A DNA stretch of 64,000 nucleotides. Origin: Herbaspirillum sp. ST 5-3. Its GTDB lineage: Bacteria > Pseudomonadota > Gammaproteobacteria > Burkholderiales > Burkholderiaceae_D. The DNA lies in contig NZ_STGI01000006.1 of the NCBI RefSeq assembly GCF_004804275.1, forward strand, positions 186,001-250,000, written 5' to 3'. This document shows positions 8,140 through 17,169 of this stretch, in pieces; position 1 is the first letter of the stretch; the number at the start of each line of letters is the position of its first letter. The position numbers and the translations under genes were made by a program. The notes beneath the pieces were generated by a model. That model made no database searches. It was not told the DNA's origin and was given only the letters and a program-made list of their open reading frames with translations.

Positions 8140-9990
8140 ATGGAGTCGCGCAATAAAGCCCTGCAACCGTTCGCGTCAGTCGACACCACCCTGGACGATG
8201 AGCTGAGTGCGGCCGACACCATTGAACGACGCTTGCTGATCTGCTTTATTTCCGTCGTCCTGTCCTTGCTCATTCTGGGTGCATTGATCTTCCAGGCAAC
8301 AACGCGACACGCAGAATCGCTTTTCAGGACTGTCTACGTGAAGGAGATACGCACTTCCCTTGCCAACATACGCGCGGAACTGAGCAAAGCGGAATCGCGC
8401 AACCGTGCCTACGTGATTACCGGAGAGCCACGCTATCTCACGGACAATGGACGTGCGCTTCAGACATGGCAAGAGCTCAAGCGCAAATTGAGCGATGCGA
8501 ACTCGCGCGGTGATCTGCCCGTGGGACAAGACCTCATCGACGCTATCGGCGCACGCATCGTCCGGCGTCTGGACCTGTTCCGCCACCTTGCAGCGCTGCA
8601 TGACATGCAGTCCGATGAGACCAGCGAAATGGTTTCCGTCATCGAGGCCGGAAATCGCGAAGTCGACGCGATCGAGGCTCTGACGCTAGAGGCCGAGCGC
8701 CGGTTCGCGGACGCGGAAAACAGGGAATCGGAGATGGCGCGCCTGCAGGAGCGCCAGGTGATCGCCCTCTACGGCGTCATGACGCTGGCGATGACGTTCT
8801 TTCTTGCACTCATGTTCTGGCAGATACGGCTGGAGGTGCGGCAAAGAAAAGGGATCCAGCAGCATCTCCTCGATCGCGAGAAAAGCCTTCAGGAAGTCCT
8901 GCGCGCGGCGGTCGACGGGATCATCGTGATCGACACGCGCGGCATCGTGCAAAGCATCAATCCCGCGGCAGAGCGGATCTTCGGCTATGCGCCGACGGAG
9001 GTCGTCGGCCGCAACATCAAACTCTTGATGCCGGAGCCCTATCACAGCGAGCACGACGGCTACCTTGAACATTATCTGCGTACCGGGGAAAAACGGATCA
9101 TTGGCATCGGCCGCGACGTCTCCGGAATGCGCAAGGATGGCCGCGTGTTCCCGATGGAACTGGCCGTGGGAGAAACGCGCTCGGGGGGCGAACGCCGTTT
9201 CATCGGCACGGTGCGCGACATTTCCGCGCGCAAGCAGGCCGAGCAGGAGCAGAAGAAGCTGCTCACCAACCTGTCCGCAGCGAATGAGGAATTAAGGCGT
9301 TTTTCCTATGTCATATCCCATGATCTCAAGGCGCCGCTGAGAGCGATCGGCTCTCTTGCTGCCTGGCTGATGGAGGACTACGGGGGAAAGCTTGGCGACG
9401 AAGGAAACCGGCAGATGGAGTTGCTGGTCGGACGCGTCCAGCGCATGGACCGGCTGATCGACGGCATCCTGGCTTATTCCCGCGCCGGCCGCTCGCCCGA
9501 AACACCGGCGATGGCGGATGCCGGCGAAGCGCTTGCCGATGCCATCGCCTTGATCGATATCCCTGCCACCATGCGCGTCAAGATCGAGACGCCATTGCCC
9601 AGGCTTGCGGTCGAGCAGGTCCGCTTGCAGCAGGTCTTCCAGAACCTGATCGGCAATGCCGTCAAGCATGCGAATGTGTCGGGTGGGGAAATCCGCATCG
9701 GCTGCACCGAAGTGGAAGAGGCGTGGCGATTCCACGTATGCGACAACGGGCCGGGAATCGATCCCCGCAACTTCGAGCGGATCTTCCAGCTATTCCAGAC
9801 TTTGGTTCCCAAGGATGCGTCGGAGAACACGGGGGTCGGGCTGGCGATCGTGAAAAAGATCGTTGAACTGTACGGAGGCAAGGTCTGGGTGGAATCGGAA
9901 ATGGGCAAAGGTGCCTGTTTCCTGTTCACGCTGCCCAAGCTGCCGCCGTCGGACGGAAGGAAAGCGGAGGTGCCCCATGCCGACAGATAG
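8140..9990 (+). CDS. CHASE3-PAS sensor histidine kinase with a FixL-like PAS domain
   Basis: 616 aa. TM1 at about 33-53, a CHASE3-like helical sensor to about 205, TM2 at about 208-228, PAS at about 252-365, HisKA with His394 in YVISHDLKAPLRAI, and a HATPase domain with the N-box NLIGNAVKHA. The PAS domain follows the FixL heme-pocket pattern (MPEPYHSEHDGYL, then RIIGIGRDVSG). His305 and Arg325 fall 20 residues apart, like the proximal His and distal Arg of Bradyrhizobium FixL. The FixL Arg206 position is His311 here. The gene overlaps the next by 14 bp. The start is uncertain because no clear ribosome site precedes it. Confidence 0.9.
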   Translation: MESRNKALQPFASVDTTLDDELSAADTIERRLLICFISVVLSLLILGALIFQATTRHAESLFRTVYVKEIRTSLANIRAELSKAESRNRAYVITGEPRYLTDNGRALQTWQELKRKLSDANSRGDLPVGQDLIDAIGARIVRRLDLFRHLAALHDMQSDETSEMVSVIEAGNREVDAIEALTLEAERRFADAENRESEMARLQERQVIALYGVMTLAMTFFLALMFWQIRLEVRQRKGIQQHLLDREKSLQEVLRAAVDGIIVIDTRGIVQSINPAAERIFGYAPTEVVGRNIKLLMPEPYHSEHDGYLEHYLRTGEKRIIGIGRDVSGMRKDGRVFPMELAVGETRSGGERRFIGTVRDISARKQAEQEQKKLLTNLSAANEELRRFSYVISHDLKAPLRAIGSLAAWLMEDYGGKLGDEGNRQMELLVGRVQRMDRLIDGILAYSRAGRSPETPAMADAGEALADAIALIDIPATMRVKIETPLPRLAVEQVRLQQVFQNLIGNAVKHANVSGGEIRIGCTEVEEAWRFHVCDNGPGIDPRNFERIFQLFQTLVPKDASENTGVGLAIVKKIVELYGGKVWVESEMGKGACFLFTLPKLPPSDGRKAEVPHADR

Positions 9991-10384
9991 ACCGATCCTG
10001 CTGGTCGACGATGATGCTGTCGACGTGATGACCGTGGAACGCGCAATGCGCCAGCTCAAGGTCGATGTCCCGCTGATCGTTGCGCAAAACGGCGAGGAGG
10101 CGCTGCGCATCCTCGACAGCGGCAAGGACAAGCCGACGCTGATCCTGCTGGATCTGAACATGCCGGTGATGAGCGGAGTGGAATTTCTCAGGAAGGTGAA
10201 AGCGGATACCGTATTGCGCCGCATTCCGGTGGTGGTCCTGACCACCTCGTGCGAGCTCGACGACAAGCGTAATTGCTTCGACCTGAGTGTGGCCGGCTAC
10301 ATGGTCAAGCCGGTGGGCTACCCGAAGTTCATCGAGCTGATGCATGCACTGGACAAGTACTGGACGCTCAGCGAGACAGCATGA
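9977..10384 (+). CDS. Rcp1-type response regulator (single receiver domain)
   Basis: 135 aa, a lone CheY-like receiver. It has the acidic cluster LLVDDDAVD, the phosphoacceptor region LILLDLNMPVMSG, the TTS switch position and VKPVGYPKF. Receivers of this subfamily partner bacteriophytochrome-type kinases. The start lies inside the end of the kinase gene, and its stop shares ATGA with the next start, so translation of all three genes is probably coupled. With no output domain, it is likely a phosphate relay or a protein-binding regulator. Confidence 0.92.
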   Translation: MPTDRPILLVDDDAVDVMTVERAMRQLKVDVPLIVAQNGEEALRILDSGKDKPTLILLDLNMPVMSGVEFLRKVKADTVLRRIPVVVLTTSCELDDKRNCFDLSVAGYMVKPVGYPKFIELMHALDKYWTLSETA

Positions 10385-11805
10385 CGCAGCCGGCCCCGGA
10401 CACCATCCCCGATGCGCTGGCCAGGCGCACCATTCTCATCATCGACGATGACGAAGTGGATCGCATGGCCTGCCGGCGCACGCTCTCGGGCCATCGCGCA
10501 TTCAATGTCCGGATCCTGGAGGCAGCGCTGGGGGCGGAAGGCATCCGGGCGGTGAAAGACGAGCATCCGGACATGGTTCTTCTCGACTATCGGCTGCCCG
10601 ACGCCGACGGCATTACCGTCCTGCGGCAGATCGGCGAAGTCGGACACGATCACCCGAATGAAGCGCCCTCGGTAGTCATCATGACGGGCGCGCGCGATCT
10701 GGAAATCGCGGTTGACGCGATGCGGCTCGGCGCGCGGGACTACCTCGTCAAGGATACGGACAAGACCTACCTCGAATTGTTACCTGCCGTGCTCGACCGC
10801 ATCCACGAAGAACGCACGCTCAGGGATCAGATGCGACAGGCTGAAGAGGCATTGCGCACCACCAACGAGAGGCTGGAGCAGCGCGTGCAGGAGCGCACCG
10901 CCGAGCTGGCTGCGGAACGCCAGTTGGCGATGATCACGCTGACGTCGATTGTCGATGCGGTGTTCGTGATGGACAACGACGGCCGCGTCCTGCAAATGAA
11001 TCCGGCGGCCGCGCACATGACCGGCACAGGCAGCGAAGAGCTGATTGGCCAATTGCTTTCTGACCGGATCAGCTTCCTGGAAGAGTCCAGCCGCCGGAAA
11101 CTGATGAAACCGCCCGGCCTCGCCGCCGACCTGCCGGAGGACGCCGTCTTGATCCTTGTTCGCGAGGACCGCACGGAACTCTTCGTGAGAGTGACCGGTG
11201 GAACAATGCATGACACCGGCGGCAAGGACATCGGCGTCGTGACGGTTCTGCACGATGTGACCCGGCTGCATGCGCGCTCTCACGCGCTGATGTATCAGGC
11301 CACGCATGATGCGCTGACCGATTTGCCCAATCGCCTGCTGTTTACCGACCGTCTTTCGCAATCCATCAACCATGCCGGCCACAACGAAGAAAAGCTGGCC
11401 GTGGTCTTCCTTGACCTGGACGGTTTCAAGCAGGTGAACGATACCTTTGGCCACCAGGTCGGAGACCACTTGCTGCAATCCGTGGCGCAGCGCCTTCAAG
11501 GCTGCATTCGCGAAAGCGACAGCCTCGCCCGCATGTCCGGGGACGAGTTCACCATGACCGTCGCAGGCAAAAGCGCGGACAAGAGCGTCCAGACGGTGGC
11601 GGCTAAAGTCATTCACGAACTGACAGCGCCGTTCGATGTGGACGGCAAGGAAATCAGGATCGGGACTAGCGTGGGGATCAGCATCTTCCCCGACGACGGG
11701 ACCAGCGTCGATGAATTGATGGAAAAGGCGGACGCCGCGATGTATGAGGCAAAAAGCCGTGGCGGCAGCGCATACCGGTACTACTCGCCGGGCAGCGCCG
11801 CCTGA
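10381..11805 (+). CDS. Response regulator diguanylate cyclase (REC-PAS-GGDEF)
   Basis: 474 aa. Receiver at about 16-140 with phosphoacceptor D69 in VLLDYRLPDADG, coiled coil at about 145-180, PAS at about 182-295, GGDEF domain at about 305-470. The active-site loop is SGDEF (386-390) instead of GGDEF, a substitution tolerated by known active cyclases. An inhibitory-site RESD (377-380) sits exactly five residues ahead, suggesting product feedback. The kinase upstream would control c-di-GMP output. Confidence 0.93.
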   Translation: MTQPAPDTIPDALARRTILIIDDDEVDRMACRRTLSGHRAFNVRILEAALGAEGIRAVKDEHPDMVLLDYRLPDADGITVLRQIGEVGHDHPNEAPSVVIMTGARDLEIAVDAMRLGARDYLVKDTDKTYLELLPAVLDRIHEERTLRDQMRQAEEALRTTNERLEQRVQERTAELAAERQLAMITLTSIVDAVFVMDNDGRVLQMNPAAAHMTGTGSEELIGQLLSDRISFLEESSRRKLMKPPGLAADLPEDAVLILVREDRTELFVRVTGGTMHDTGGKDIGVVTVLHDVTRLHARSHALMYQATHDALTDLPNRLLFTDRLSQSINHAGHNEEKLAVVFLDLDGFKQVNDTFGHQVGDHLLQSVAQRLQGCIRESDSLARMSGDEFTMTVAGKSADKSVQTVAAKVIHELTAPFDVDGKEIRIGTSVGISIFPDDGTSVDELMEKADAAMYEAKSRGGSAYRYYSPGSAA

Positions 11806-11826
11806 TGCGGATGAGCGATTACCCGT

Positions 11827-12423
11827 TCAGGCGACGTCGCGGGTGACCGCTTGCAGCAAGGCGATGGCCGGCGCCGCCAATGCCTTGAGATCGCCGACCC
11901 GATTGCGTTCGATCGCCTGCAGCACCAGTTCATTGATTCCGCCCACCACCGCCATCGCCATCTCGGCAGACAGTGGCGCCTTGCGCTTGCGTCCGCCGTT
12001 GATTACCTGCAGCATGAACGCGACGATTTCCTCGTTGGCGCGACGGCGCACCGCCAGTCCTTCGGCACCAAGACCGAGGATCTCTACGAACAGGGTGCGC
12101 ACCAGCGTCGGGTTCTGTGCCAGGCAGGCGAAGTAGGCGCCCATCGCCTTTTCCACTTGTTCCTGCCAGTCGTGCGCGGGATCGATGGCCTCGCGCAACA
12201 CGGCCAGTGCGCTGCGATTGGCGGCTTCATAGAGCGCGATCAGGCAATCGGCCTTGGTAGTGAAATGCTCGTAGAAGGTGCGGCGCGATACCGCGGCTTC
12301 ACGCACGATGTCGGCAATGGTCGTTTCTGCGTAGCCCTTGGCGGCGACCGCATGCGCCATGCCTTCGAGCAATCGCTGGCGATGGCTGGATGCAATATCA
12401 TTGTCCTGCAAAGCTTGCGTCAT
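11827..12423 (-). CDS. TetR family transcriptional regulator
   Basis: 198 aa. The N-terminal helix-turn-helix reads TTIADIVREAAVSRRTFYEHF, which is typical of TetR repressors, and the remaining residues form the helical ligand and dimer domain. The gene is divergent from a metal-dependent hydrolase gene, with two identical-spaced palindromes in the 98-bp gap. Local repression of both genes is the simplest reading. The ligand is unknown. Confidence 0.9.
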   Translation of the reverse strand: MTQALQDNDIASSHRQRLLEGMAHAVAAKGYAETTIADIVREAAVSRRTFYEHFTTKADCLIALYEAANRSALAVLREAIDPAHDWQEQVEKAMGAYFACLAQNPTLVRTLFVEILGLGAEGLAVRRRANEEIVAFMLQVINGGRKRKAPLSAEMAMAVVGGINELVLQAIERNRVGDLKALAAPAIALLQAVTRDVA

Positions 12424-12442
12424 TTCGGGTCAGGGGTGATTT

Positions 12443-12458
12443 GGTACTTGACAGTACC
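12443..12458. promoter_or_regulatory. TetR operator 1, GGTAC-N6-GTACC
   Basis: A perfect inverted repeat GGTAC-TTGACA-GTACC. The spacer is a consensus -35 hexamer for the rightward gene, so binding would occlude RNA polymerase. Confidence 0.7.
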
Positions 12459-12480
12459 ACAAACGTGCACCACCATGTTT

Positions 12481-12496
12481 GGTACTGATTCGTACC
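12481..12496. promoter_or_regulatory. TetR operator 2, GGTAC-N6-GTACC
   Basis: A second copy with identical arms and six-base spacer, centred 38 bp from the first. It lies just ahead of the ribosome site of the rightward gene. Confidence 0.7.
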
Positions 12497-12521
12497 AATC
12501 TATCTTGATGGGAGTATCGTG

Positions 12522-13343
12522 ATGGCCGATCTCGTTGTGCGCCGCCTGCTGATCGATCTGGAAACACCGTTCGCGCGCCACTGGTGCGGCGGCGACGCGT
12601 TCCGCAGCGCCTTTTTCAATGCCCTGTCGATGAGCTTCCCCGTGGGCGAGCAATTCTTCATCGATGCGGTGCGCAATGGATTCAAGGCGCTGCCGGCCGA
12701 CCGGCAAGAGCAGTTCCGCGCCGAGGTCCAGGGCTTCGTCGGGCAGGAAGCGACGCATCGCCGGATTCACGGCCTGTTCAACAATCAGCTGGAAAAGCAG
12801 GGTCTCGTCAATGCATGGGGGCCGCGCGCGCAGAAGCGCCTGAAACTGCTGGAAGGCGTCGATCCGCGCCACTGGCTGGGCATTACGGCGGCGAATGAAC
12901 ATTTCACCGCGATCTTCGCCGAATGGATGCTGAAGAACCACGACCTGCTCGACGGCTGCGACGCGCGGCTGAAGACTTTGTGGTTGTGGCACAGCGCGGA
13001 GGAATCGGAGCACAAGGGTACCGCCTTCGACCTGTACCAGGCGCTGGGCGGCTCGCATGCGTGGCGCCTCACCTGGATGCGGCGTGTGACCTTCATTTTC
13101 CTGAGCGAGGCGCTGCGGCAGACGATCAACAACCTGCGCCGCGACGGCACACTCTGGAAATGGCGTACGTGGAAGAGCGGCGCATCTTTCCTGTTCGGCC
13201 GGCGCGGCCTGCTGCGCCAGTCATACCAGGCGTGGCGGGAATATTTCCGCGAAGACTTCCATCCGAATCAGCACGGCAGCGACTTGTCACAACGCTGGCT
13301 GGCGGAAAACGTCGGGCAATACACGCCGGTCGGCGCCGGCTGA
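12522..13343 (+). CDS. Predicted metal-dependent hydrolase (PF10118 type)
   Basis: 273 aa; GTG at 12519 is an equally possible start behind GGGAG. Paired acidic/histidine motifs QEATHRRIH, TAANEHFTAI and HSAEESEHKGTAFD resemble a di-metal helical-bundle active site, and the family is usually called predicted metal-dependent hydrolase. It is divergent from a TetR regulator and likely its target. Only a single base separates its stop from the convergent gene's end. The substrate is unknown. Confidence 0.82.
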   Translation: MADLVVRRLLIDLETPFARHWCGGDAFRSAFFNALSMSFPVGEQFFIDAVRNGFKALPADRQEQFRAEVQGFVGQEATHRRIHGLFNNQLEKQGLVNAWGPRAQKRLKLLEGVDPRHWLGITAANEHFTAIFAEWMLKNHDLLDGCDARLKTLWLWHSAEESEHKGTAFDLYQALGGSHAWRLTWMRRVTFIFLSEALRQTINNLRRDGTLWKWRTWKSGASFLFGRRGLLRQSYQAWREYFREDFHPNQHGSDLSQRWLAENVGQYTPVGAG

Positions 13344-13640
13344 TCACGACTTCGATCGGGACAGCAAGCCCTCCGCGGCGTGATGCGCTTCCTGCAGCGC
13401 GTGATCCGGCACGAGCCGCAGCAGCGCGGGGATGCCGAGCGCCACCAGCGTGACGTCGTCCACCAGCCCAAGCACGACCAGCCAGTCGGGGATGAGATCG
13501 ATCGGACTGATGACGTACAGCGCGATCAGGACCGCGGCCAGCTTCACGATGGCAGGCGTGGCCGGATTGCGGCAGGCGTACCACAGCACCACGATATCGC
13601 GCCCCACTGCGCGGATGAGACGACCCAGGCGAAACAGCAT
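13344..13640 (-). CDS. DUF1232 (YkvA-like) small membrane protein
   Basis: 98 aa from an ATG behind GAGGAG. The core ALYVISPIDLIPDWLVVLGLVDDVTLV is the DUF1232 signature, with two short hydrophobic segments around a Pro-Asp-rich turn. The function is not established. Its end abuts the convergent hydrolase gene. Confidence 0.87.
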   Translation of the reverse strand: MLFRLGRLIRAVGRDIVVLWYACRNPATPAIVKLAAVLIALYVISPIDLIPDWLVVLGLVDDVTLVALGIPALLRLVPDHALQEAHHAAEGLLSRSKS

Positions 13641-13738
13641 GACAAACTCCTCAACATTCCGGTTGGCATGACGCGCAGGTGCGGCGCCAGAACCCATGTT
13701 TGGGCAATCGCCACAATAAAAAGTGCCGGCCGTGAGGA

Positions 13739-14635
13739 TTATTTCCGCATGTTCACCATGACAACACCGGCCATCACCAGCACCGCGCCGGCAACGAAGC
13801 GCGGATCGAGCGGATCATGCAACAACAGCACGCCGAAGCCGACACCGAACATCGGCGTCAGGAAGGAAAACACTGCCAGCCGCGACGCAAGGTAACGCCG
13901 CAGCATCCAGAACCAGATCAGGAAGCTGAGGAAAGCGACGATGACGGACTGGAAGAACAGGCTGCCCCAGACAATGCCGGTGAAGGCGGATGACGCGGCC
14001 TGCCCATTCAGTGCCGCGATGGTCAGCAGGATCACGCCGCAGGTGCCGAGCTGATACAGGAGCGTGGTGGCGGGCGGCGCTTCCGACAGGGATGAGCGGC
14101 GGATCAGCACGGTGGTCGCGGCCCAGAATATGCCGCCCAGCACGCCGAGCGCATCGCCGATCAGCATATCGCCCCAGCCGCGCGACTGCGCCGCGAAGCC
14201 ATTGGAAAACGCGACGGCAATGCCGGCGAATGCGGCCAGCGCGCCGGCCCATTGCATCGGCCCGAGCCGTTCGCCGGCTATGCTCCAGTGCAAGCCGAGC
14301 ACCGTAAAAATCGGCGCGGTGTAGAGGAACACCGACATGTGCGATGCAGTGGTGTATTGCAGACCGAGCGCAACGAACAGAAATTCCAGCGCGAACAATA
14401 CGCCGGCTGCGATGCCGGGCAAGAGTGTGCCGTCGCGCAAGTCCAGCTTCTCGCCGCGCCACCCGATCAGGCCGCTGACCATCAAGGCCGCGACCAGCGA
14501 GCGCAAGCCAATCTGCATGATCGCACCCATGTGCGGCGCCGCCAGCTTGACCGCGACTTGCTGCAAGCCCCAGATCACGCACAACATCAGCATGAGGCCG
14601 ACGGCCATGGCGTCGAGCGGCTTGCGATTGCTCAT
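13739..14635 (-). CDS. EamA/DMT family transporter
   Basis: 298 aa with about ten transmembrane helices and two EamA repeats (VIWGLQQVAVKLAAPHMG near the start, VIVAFLSFLIWFWMLRRYLAS in the second half). The start is the second of two adjacent ATGs, with GGAAAG at suitable spacing. Proteins of this class are inner-membrane exporters of amino acids or metabolites. The substrate cannot be deduced. Confidence 0.9.
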   Translation of the reverse strand: MSNRKPLDAMAVGLMLMLCVIWGLQQVAVKLAAPHMGAIMQIGLRSLVAALMVSGLIGWRGEKLDLRDGTLLPGIAAGVLFALEFLFVALGLQYTTASHMSVFLYTAPIFTVLGLHWSIAGERLGPMQWAGALAAFAGIAVAFSNGFAAQSRGWGDMLIGDALGVLGGIFWAATTVLIRRSSLSEAPPATTLLYQLGTCGVILLTIAALNGQAASSAFTGIVWGSLFFQSVIVAFLSFLIWFWMLRRYLASRLAVFSFLTPMFGVGFGVLLLHDPLDPRFVAGAVLVMAGVVMVNMRK

Positions 14636-14805
14636 CATTTCTTTCCGCAAAAATACGATCCGCCATTGTAAGCGGAGGCAGATTTTTTCGTTAAGCATCG
14701 GCATCTTGCGTGATGTCAGCAAGTGGAAGGAAAGCAGGCTGTTGCCTGAACCTGTTGTGCAAGCCCGTCTCTAACTTGTTTGGCAAACAATTGGAGTGCA
14801 TCACG

Positions 14806-15309
14806 ATGACAGAAAAAGAAACGGACGCAGTGGCATTGCTCGAAACCCAGCATCGCGAGATGGAGCGTCTGCTCGCGCTCGTGCGCGGCGCCGAAACCGC
14901 GGAAGCGAGAAAGGCGCTGTTCACGAAAGCCGCCGATCTGCTGACGGTCCACATCAAATCCGAAGAGGAGGTGTTCTATCCGGCCGTGCATCGTGCGCGG
15001 ACCGAGGACGATTTGCTGGAAGCGCTGGAAGAGCATCTCTCGCTGAAGCGGCTGCTGAAGGACCTGCTCGAACTGGATCCCGGCGACAAGGCGTTCGAAG
15101 CCAAGTTCAAGGTATTGAAGGAGCAGACCGAGCATCATCATCGTGAAGAGGAAGAGCATTTGTTCCCGGCGGTGCGGCGGCTGCTCGACGCCGACGAACG
15201 CGCCGCCCTCGGCAGCGAAATGTTGACGGCGCAGTTCGACATGACGCAGCAGGGCGCGCCGCGCGGGACGGTGAAGAATGAGACGGCAACGGCGGCGCGG
15301 CTCGACTAG
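14806..15309 (+). CDS. Hemerythrin HHE domain protein
   Basis: 167 aa. Ligand motifs appear in order along a four-helix bundle: TQHREME, LTVHIKSEEEVFYP, LEEHLSLK and TEHHHREEEEHLFP, consistent with a di-iron site of the HHE class. Such proteins bind oxygen, nitric oxide or iron in the cytoplasm. The C-terminal 30 residues look disordered. A TTGGAG ribosome site precedes the ATG by nine bases. Confidence 0.9.
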   Translation: MTEKETDAVALLETQHREMERLLALVRGAETAEARKALFTKAADLLTVHIKSEEEVFYPAVHRARTEDDLLEALEEHLSLKRLLKDLLELDPGDKAFEAKFKVLKEQTEHHHREEEEHLFPAVRRLLDADERAALGSEMLTAQFDMTQQGAPRGTVKNETATAARLD

Positions 15310-15313
15310 CGCG

Positions 15314-15613
15314 ATGAAGCGGTGGTGCGCAATGCTGTTGCTTGCATTGTGCGCAGCCGCGGCTGCGGCAAAATCCGATTTGCCAAGACAGTCCGAACCT
15401 TCGTTGAAGACGCCGGACGATCCCGGCTTGCGACGCATGCCCGACCCGGGGCTGAAGCCGCCGTCGGACCCGGGCTCGGTCGAAGTGCCGCCGACAACCG
15501 ACCCGAAATCCATCGTCAAGCCGCCCGCGAATGTCGATCCCGGCATGGACGATGCGACGCCGGACATCGACAGGAAAAATCGAAAAAAATCGCAGGACAA
15601 AAAGGCGAAGTGA
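15314..15613 (+). CDS. Small secreted proline-rich protein
   Basis: 99 aa. A signal peptide (MKRWCAMLLLALCAAAAAA) is followed by a Pro/Asp-rich chain with loose repeats DDPGL, PDPGLKPP and SDPGSVEVPP and a Lys-rich end. It starts four bases after the hemerythrin stop and was probably co-transcribed with it. No known domain; likely periplasmic and disordered. Confidence 0.6.
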   Translation: MKRWCAMLLLALCAAAAAAKSDLPRQSEPSLKTPDDPGLRRMPDPGLKPPSDPGSVEVPPTTDPKSIVKPPANVDPGMDDATPDIDRKNRKKSQDKKAK

Positions 15614-15672
15614 AGCGAAACTGGAGATGGCCGACGCCGAGTTTCCGGATACTGTTGCATCAGGGGGAATAT

Positions 15673-16809
15673 ATGGACCACCGTAGACGAGTGGGTGAGC
15701 TGGGCGCACTGTGCGCGTTCACCTTGCTGGCAAACGCGCAGGCGCAATCCGCAACCATTCATCCGGAAGTGCTCACGCGCGATCTCGAACATCCCTGGGC
15801 GCTGGCCTTCATCGGTAACGGCCGCATGCTGGTCACCGAACGGCCGGGCCGCATGCGCGTGGTGCAGCCCGACGGCAGTCTGGGGCTACCGCTGCAGGGT
15901 CTGCCCAAAATTGATGTGGGCGGACAAGGCGGCCTGCTGGACGTGATCACCGATCGCGATTTCGCGCGCAACCGCACCATCTATTTCTGTTACGCCGAAC
16001 CCGGTGAATCATCGCACGTGAACTCCACCGCGCTGTCCTCTGCCCGGCTCTCGGAGGACGGCAAGCGCATCGAGCAGATGAAAGTCTTGTTCAGCCAGAA
16101 GCCGAAGGTCGAAAGCGACGCGCATTTCGGTTGCCGCATCGTCGATTTCGGCGACGGCAGCCTGTTCCTGACGCTGGGCGAACGCTACAGCCGCAAGGAG
16201 GATGCGCAAAAGCTCGACAACCATCTCGGCAAGGTGGTCCGCATCCGCAAGGACGGCTCGGTGCCCCCCGACAATCCGTTCGCCGACCGGAAATCCTCGC
16301 CGCCCGGCGCGCTGCCGGAAATCTGGAGTTACGGCCATCGCAATTCACAGGGCGCGACGATCGGACCGGACGGCAAATTCTGGATGCATGAACACGGTCC
16401 GCAAGGCGGCGATGAAATCAATCGCCCGCAGGCAGGCAAGAACTATGGCTGGCCGGTGATCACCTACGGCGAAAACTATGGCGGGGGGAAGATCGGCGCG
16501 GGCATCACCGCGAAGGAAGGCATGGAGCAACCACTGCACTACTGGACGCCATCGATCGCGCCCTCCGGCATGGCCTTTCTGCACAGCGACAAATACGGCA
16601 AGGCGTGGCAAGGCAGCCTGTTTGTCGGCTCGCTGAAATTCCAGTATCTCGCGCGTCTCGAATGGCAAGGCGACAAGGTGGTGAAGGAGGAAAAGCTTCT
16701 GCAGAATCTGAAGCAGCGCATACGCGATGTGCGCGAAGGACCCGACGGCCTGCTGTATGTGCTGACCGACGAGCGCAAGGGGCAGTTGATTCGCTTGCGG
16801 CCGGAGTAA
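15673..16809 (+). CDS. PQQ-dependent aldose sugar dehydrogenase (YliI-like)
   Basis: 378 aa. The start follows a GGGGGA ribosome site, and an N-terminal signal peptide ends near ANAQAQS. The beta-propeller sequence has LEHPWALAFIGNGRMLVTERPGRM, HFGCRIVDFGDGSLFLTLGERY, EIWSYGHRNSQG and MHEHGPQGGDEINR, the conserved blades of soluble PQQ glucose/aldose dehydrogenases. It would oxidise sugars in the periplasm and pass electrons to the respiratory chain. No PQQ biosynthesis genes are in the window. Confidence 0.92.
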   Translation: MDHRRRVGELGALCAFTLLANAQAQSATIHPEVLTRDLEHPWALAFIGNGRMLVTERPGRMRVVQPDGSLGLPLQGLPKIDVGGQGGLLDVITDRDFARNRTIYFCYAEPGESSHVNSTALSSARLSEDGKRIEQMKVLFSQKPKVESDAHFGCRIVDFGDGSLFLTLGERYSRKEDAQKLDNHLGKVVRIRKDGSVPPDNPFADRKSSPPGALPEIWSYGHRNSQGATIGPDGKFWMHEHGPQGGDEINRPQAGKNYGWPVITYGENYGGGKIGAGITAKEGMEQPLHYWTPSIAPSGMAFLHSDKYGKAWQGSLFVGSLKFQYLARLEWQGDKVVKEEKLLQNLKQRIRDVREGPDGLLYVLTDERKGQLIRLRPE

Positions 16810-17013
16810 AAGCGATGAGCACGGCGGCATTGATACCGATACGGGAGTGCGGCGAGCCGCAGCGGACAGGCTTGCGCGATTTACGGAAGCTGCACACCGG
16901 AGACGATCGCTGCGGCCCTGTAGCAGTCTTGCCAATCAGGCACGAGCATTGCGAAAAATCAAATTCCGCCCGGCACGGCGGCGGCAAAATGGCCGTCCAC
17001 CCACACATCCGGA
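16810..17013. other. Intergenic, no supported gene
   Basis: No coding frame with a ribosome site, no hairpin and no RNA gene were recognised here. Confidence 0.35.
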
Positions 17014-17157
17014 ATGCCCATGCGCCGCCGCAAAAACCGCCACTTCCTCCAGCGCGTCCGTGCAAGACAAGCCAAGGTCGACCGGCTGCACCGGATCGCA
17101 CTCACCTCGATTGCGCTAGGCATCGGTTTGATGTCGATCCGATTATTTCTGCATTAG
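17014..17157 (+). CDS. Possible 47-aa single-pass membrane miniprotein
   Basis: A short frame opens with an Arg/Lys-rich stretch (MPMRRRKNRHFLQRVRAR) and ends with a hydrophobic segment (LTSIALGIGLMSIRLFLH), the layout of a small inner-membrane protein with a cytoplasmic basic tail. No strong ribosome site is visible, and it converges on cphA with 12 bp between stops. Real expression is uncertain. Confidence 0.35.
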   Translation: MPMRRRKNRHFLQRVRARQAKVDRLHRIALTSIALGIGLMSIRLFLH

Positions 17158-17169
17158 GGCGGGAGCGGC

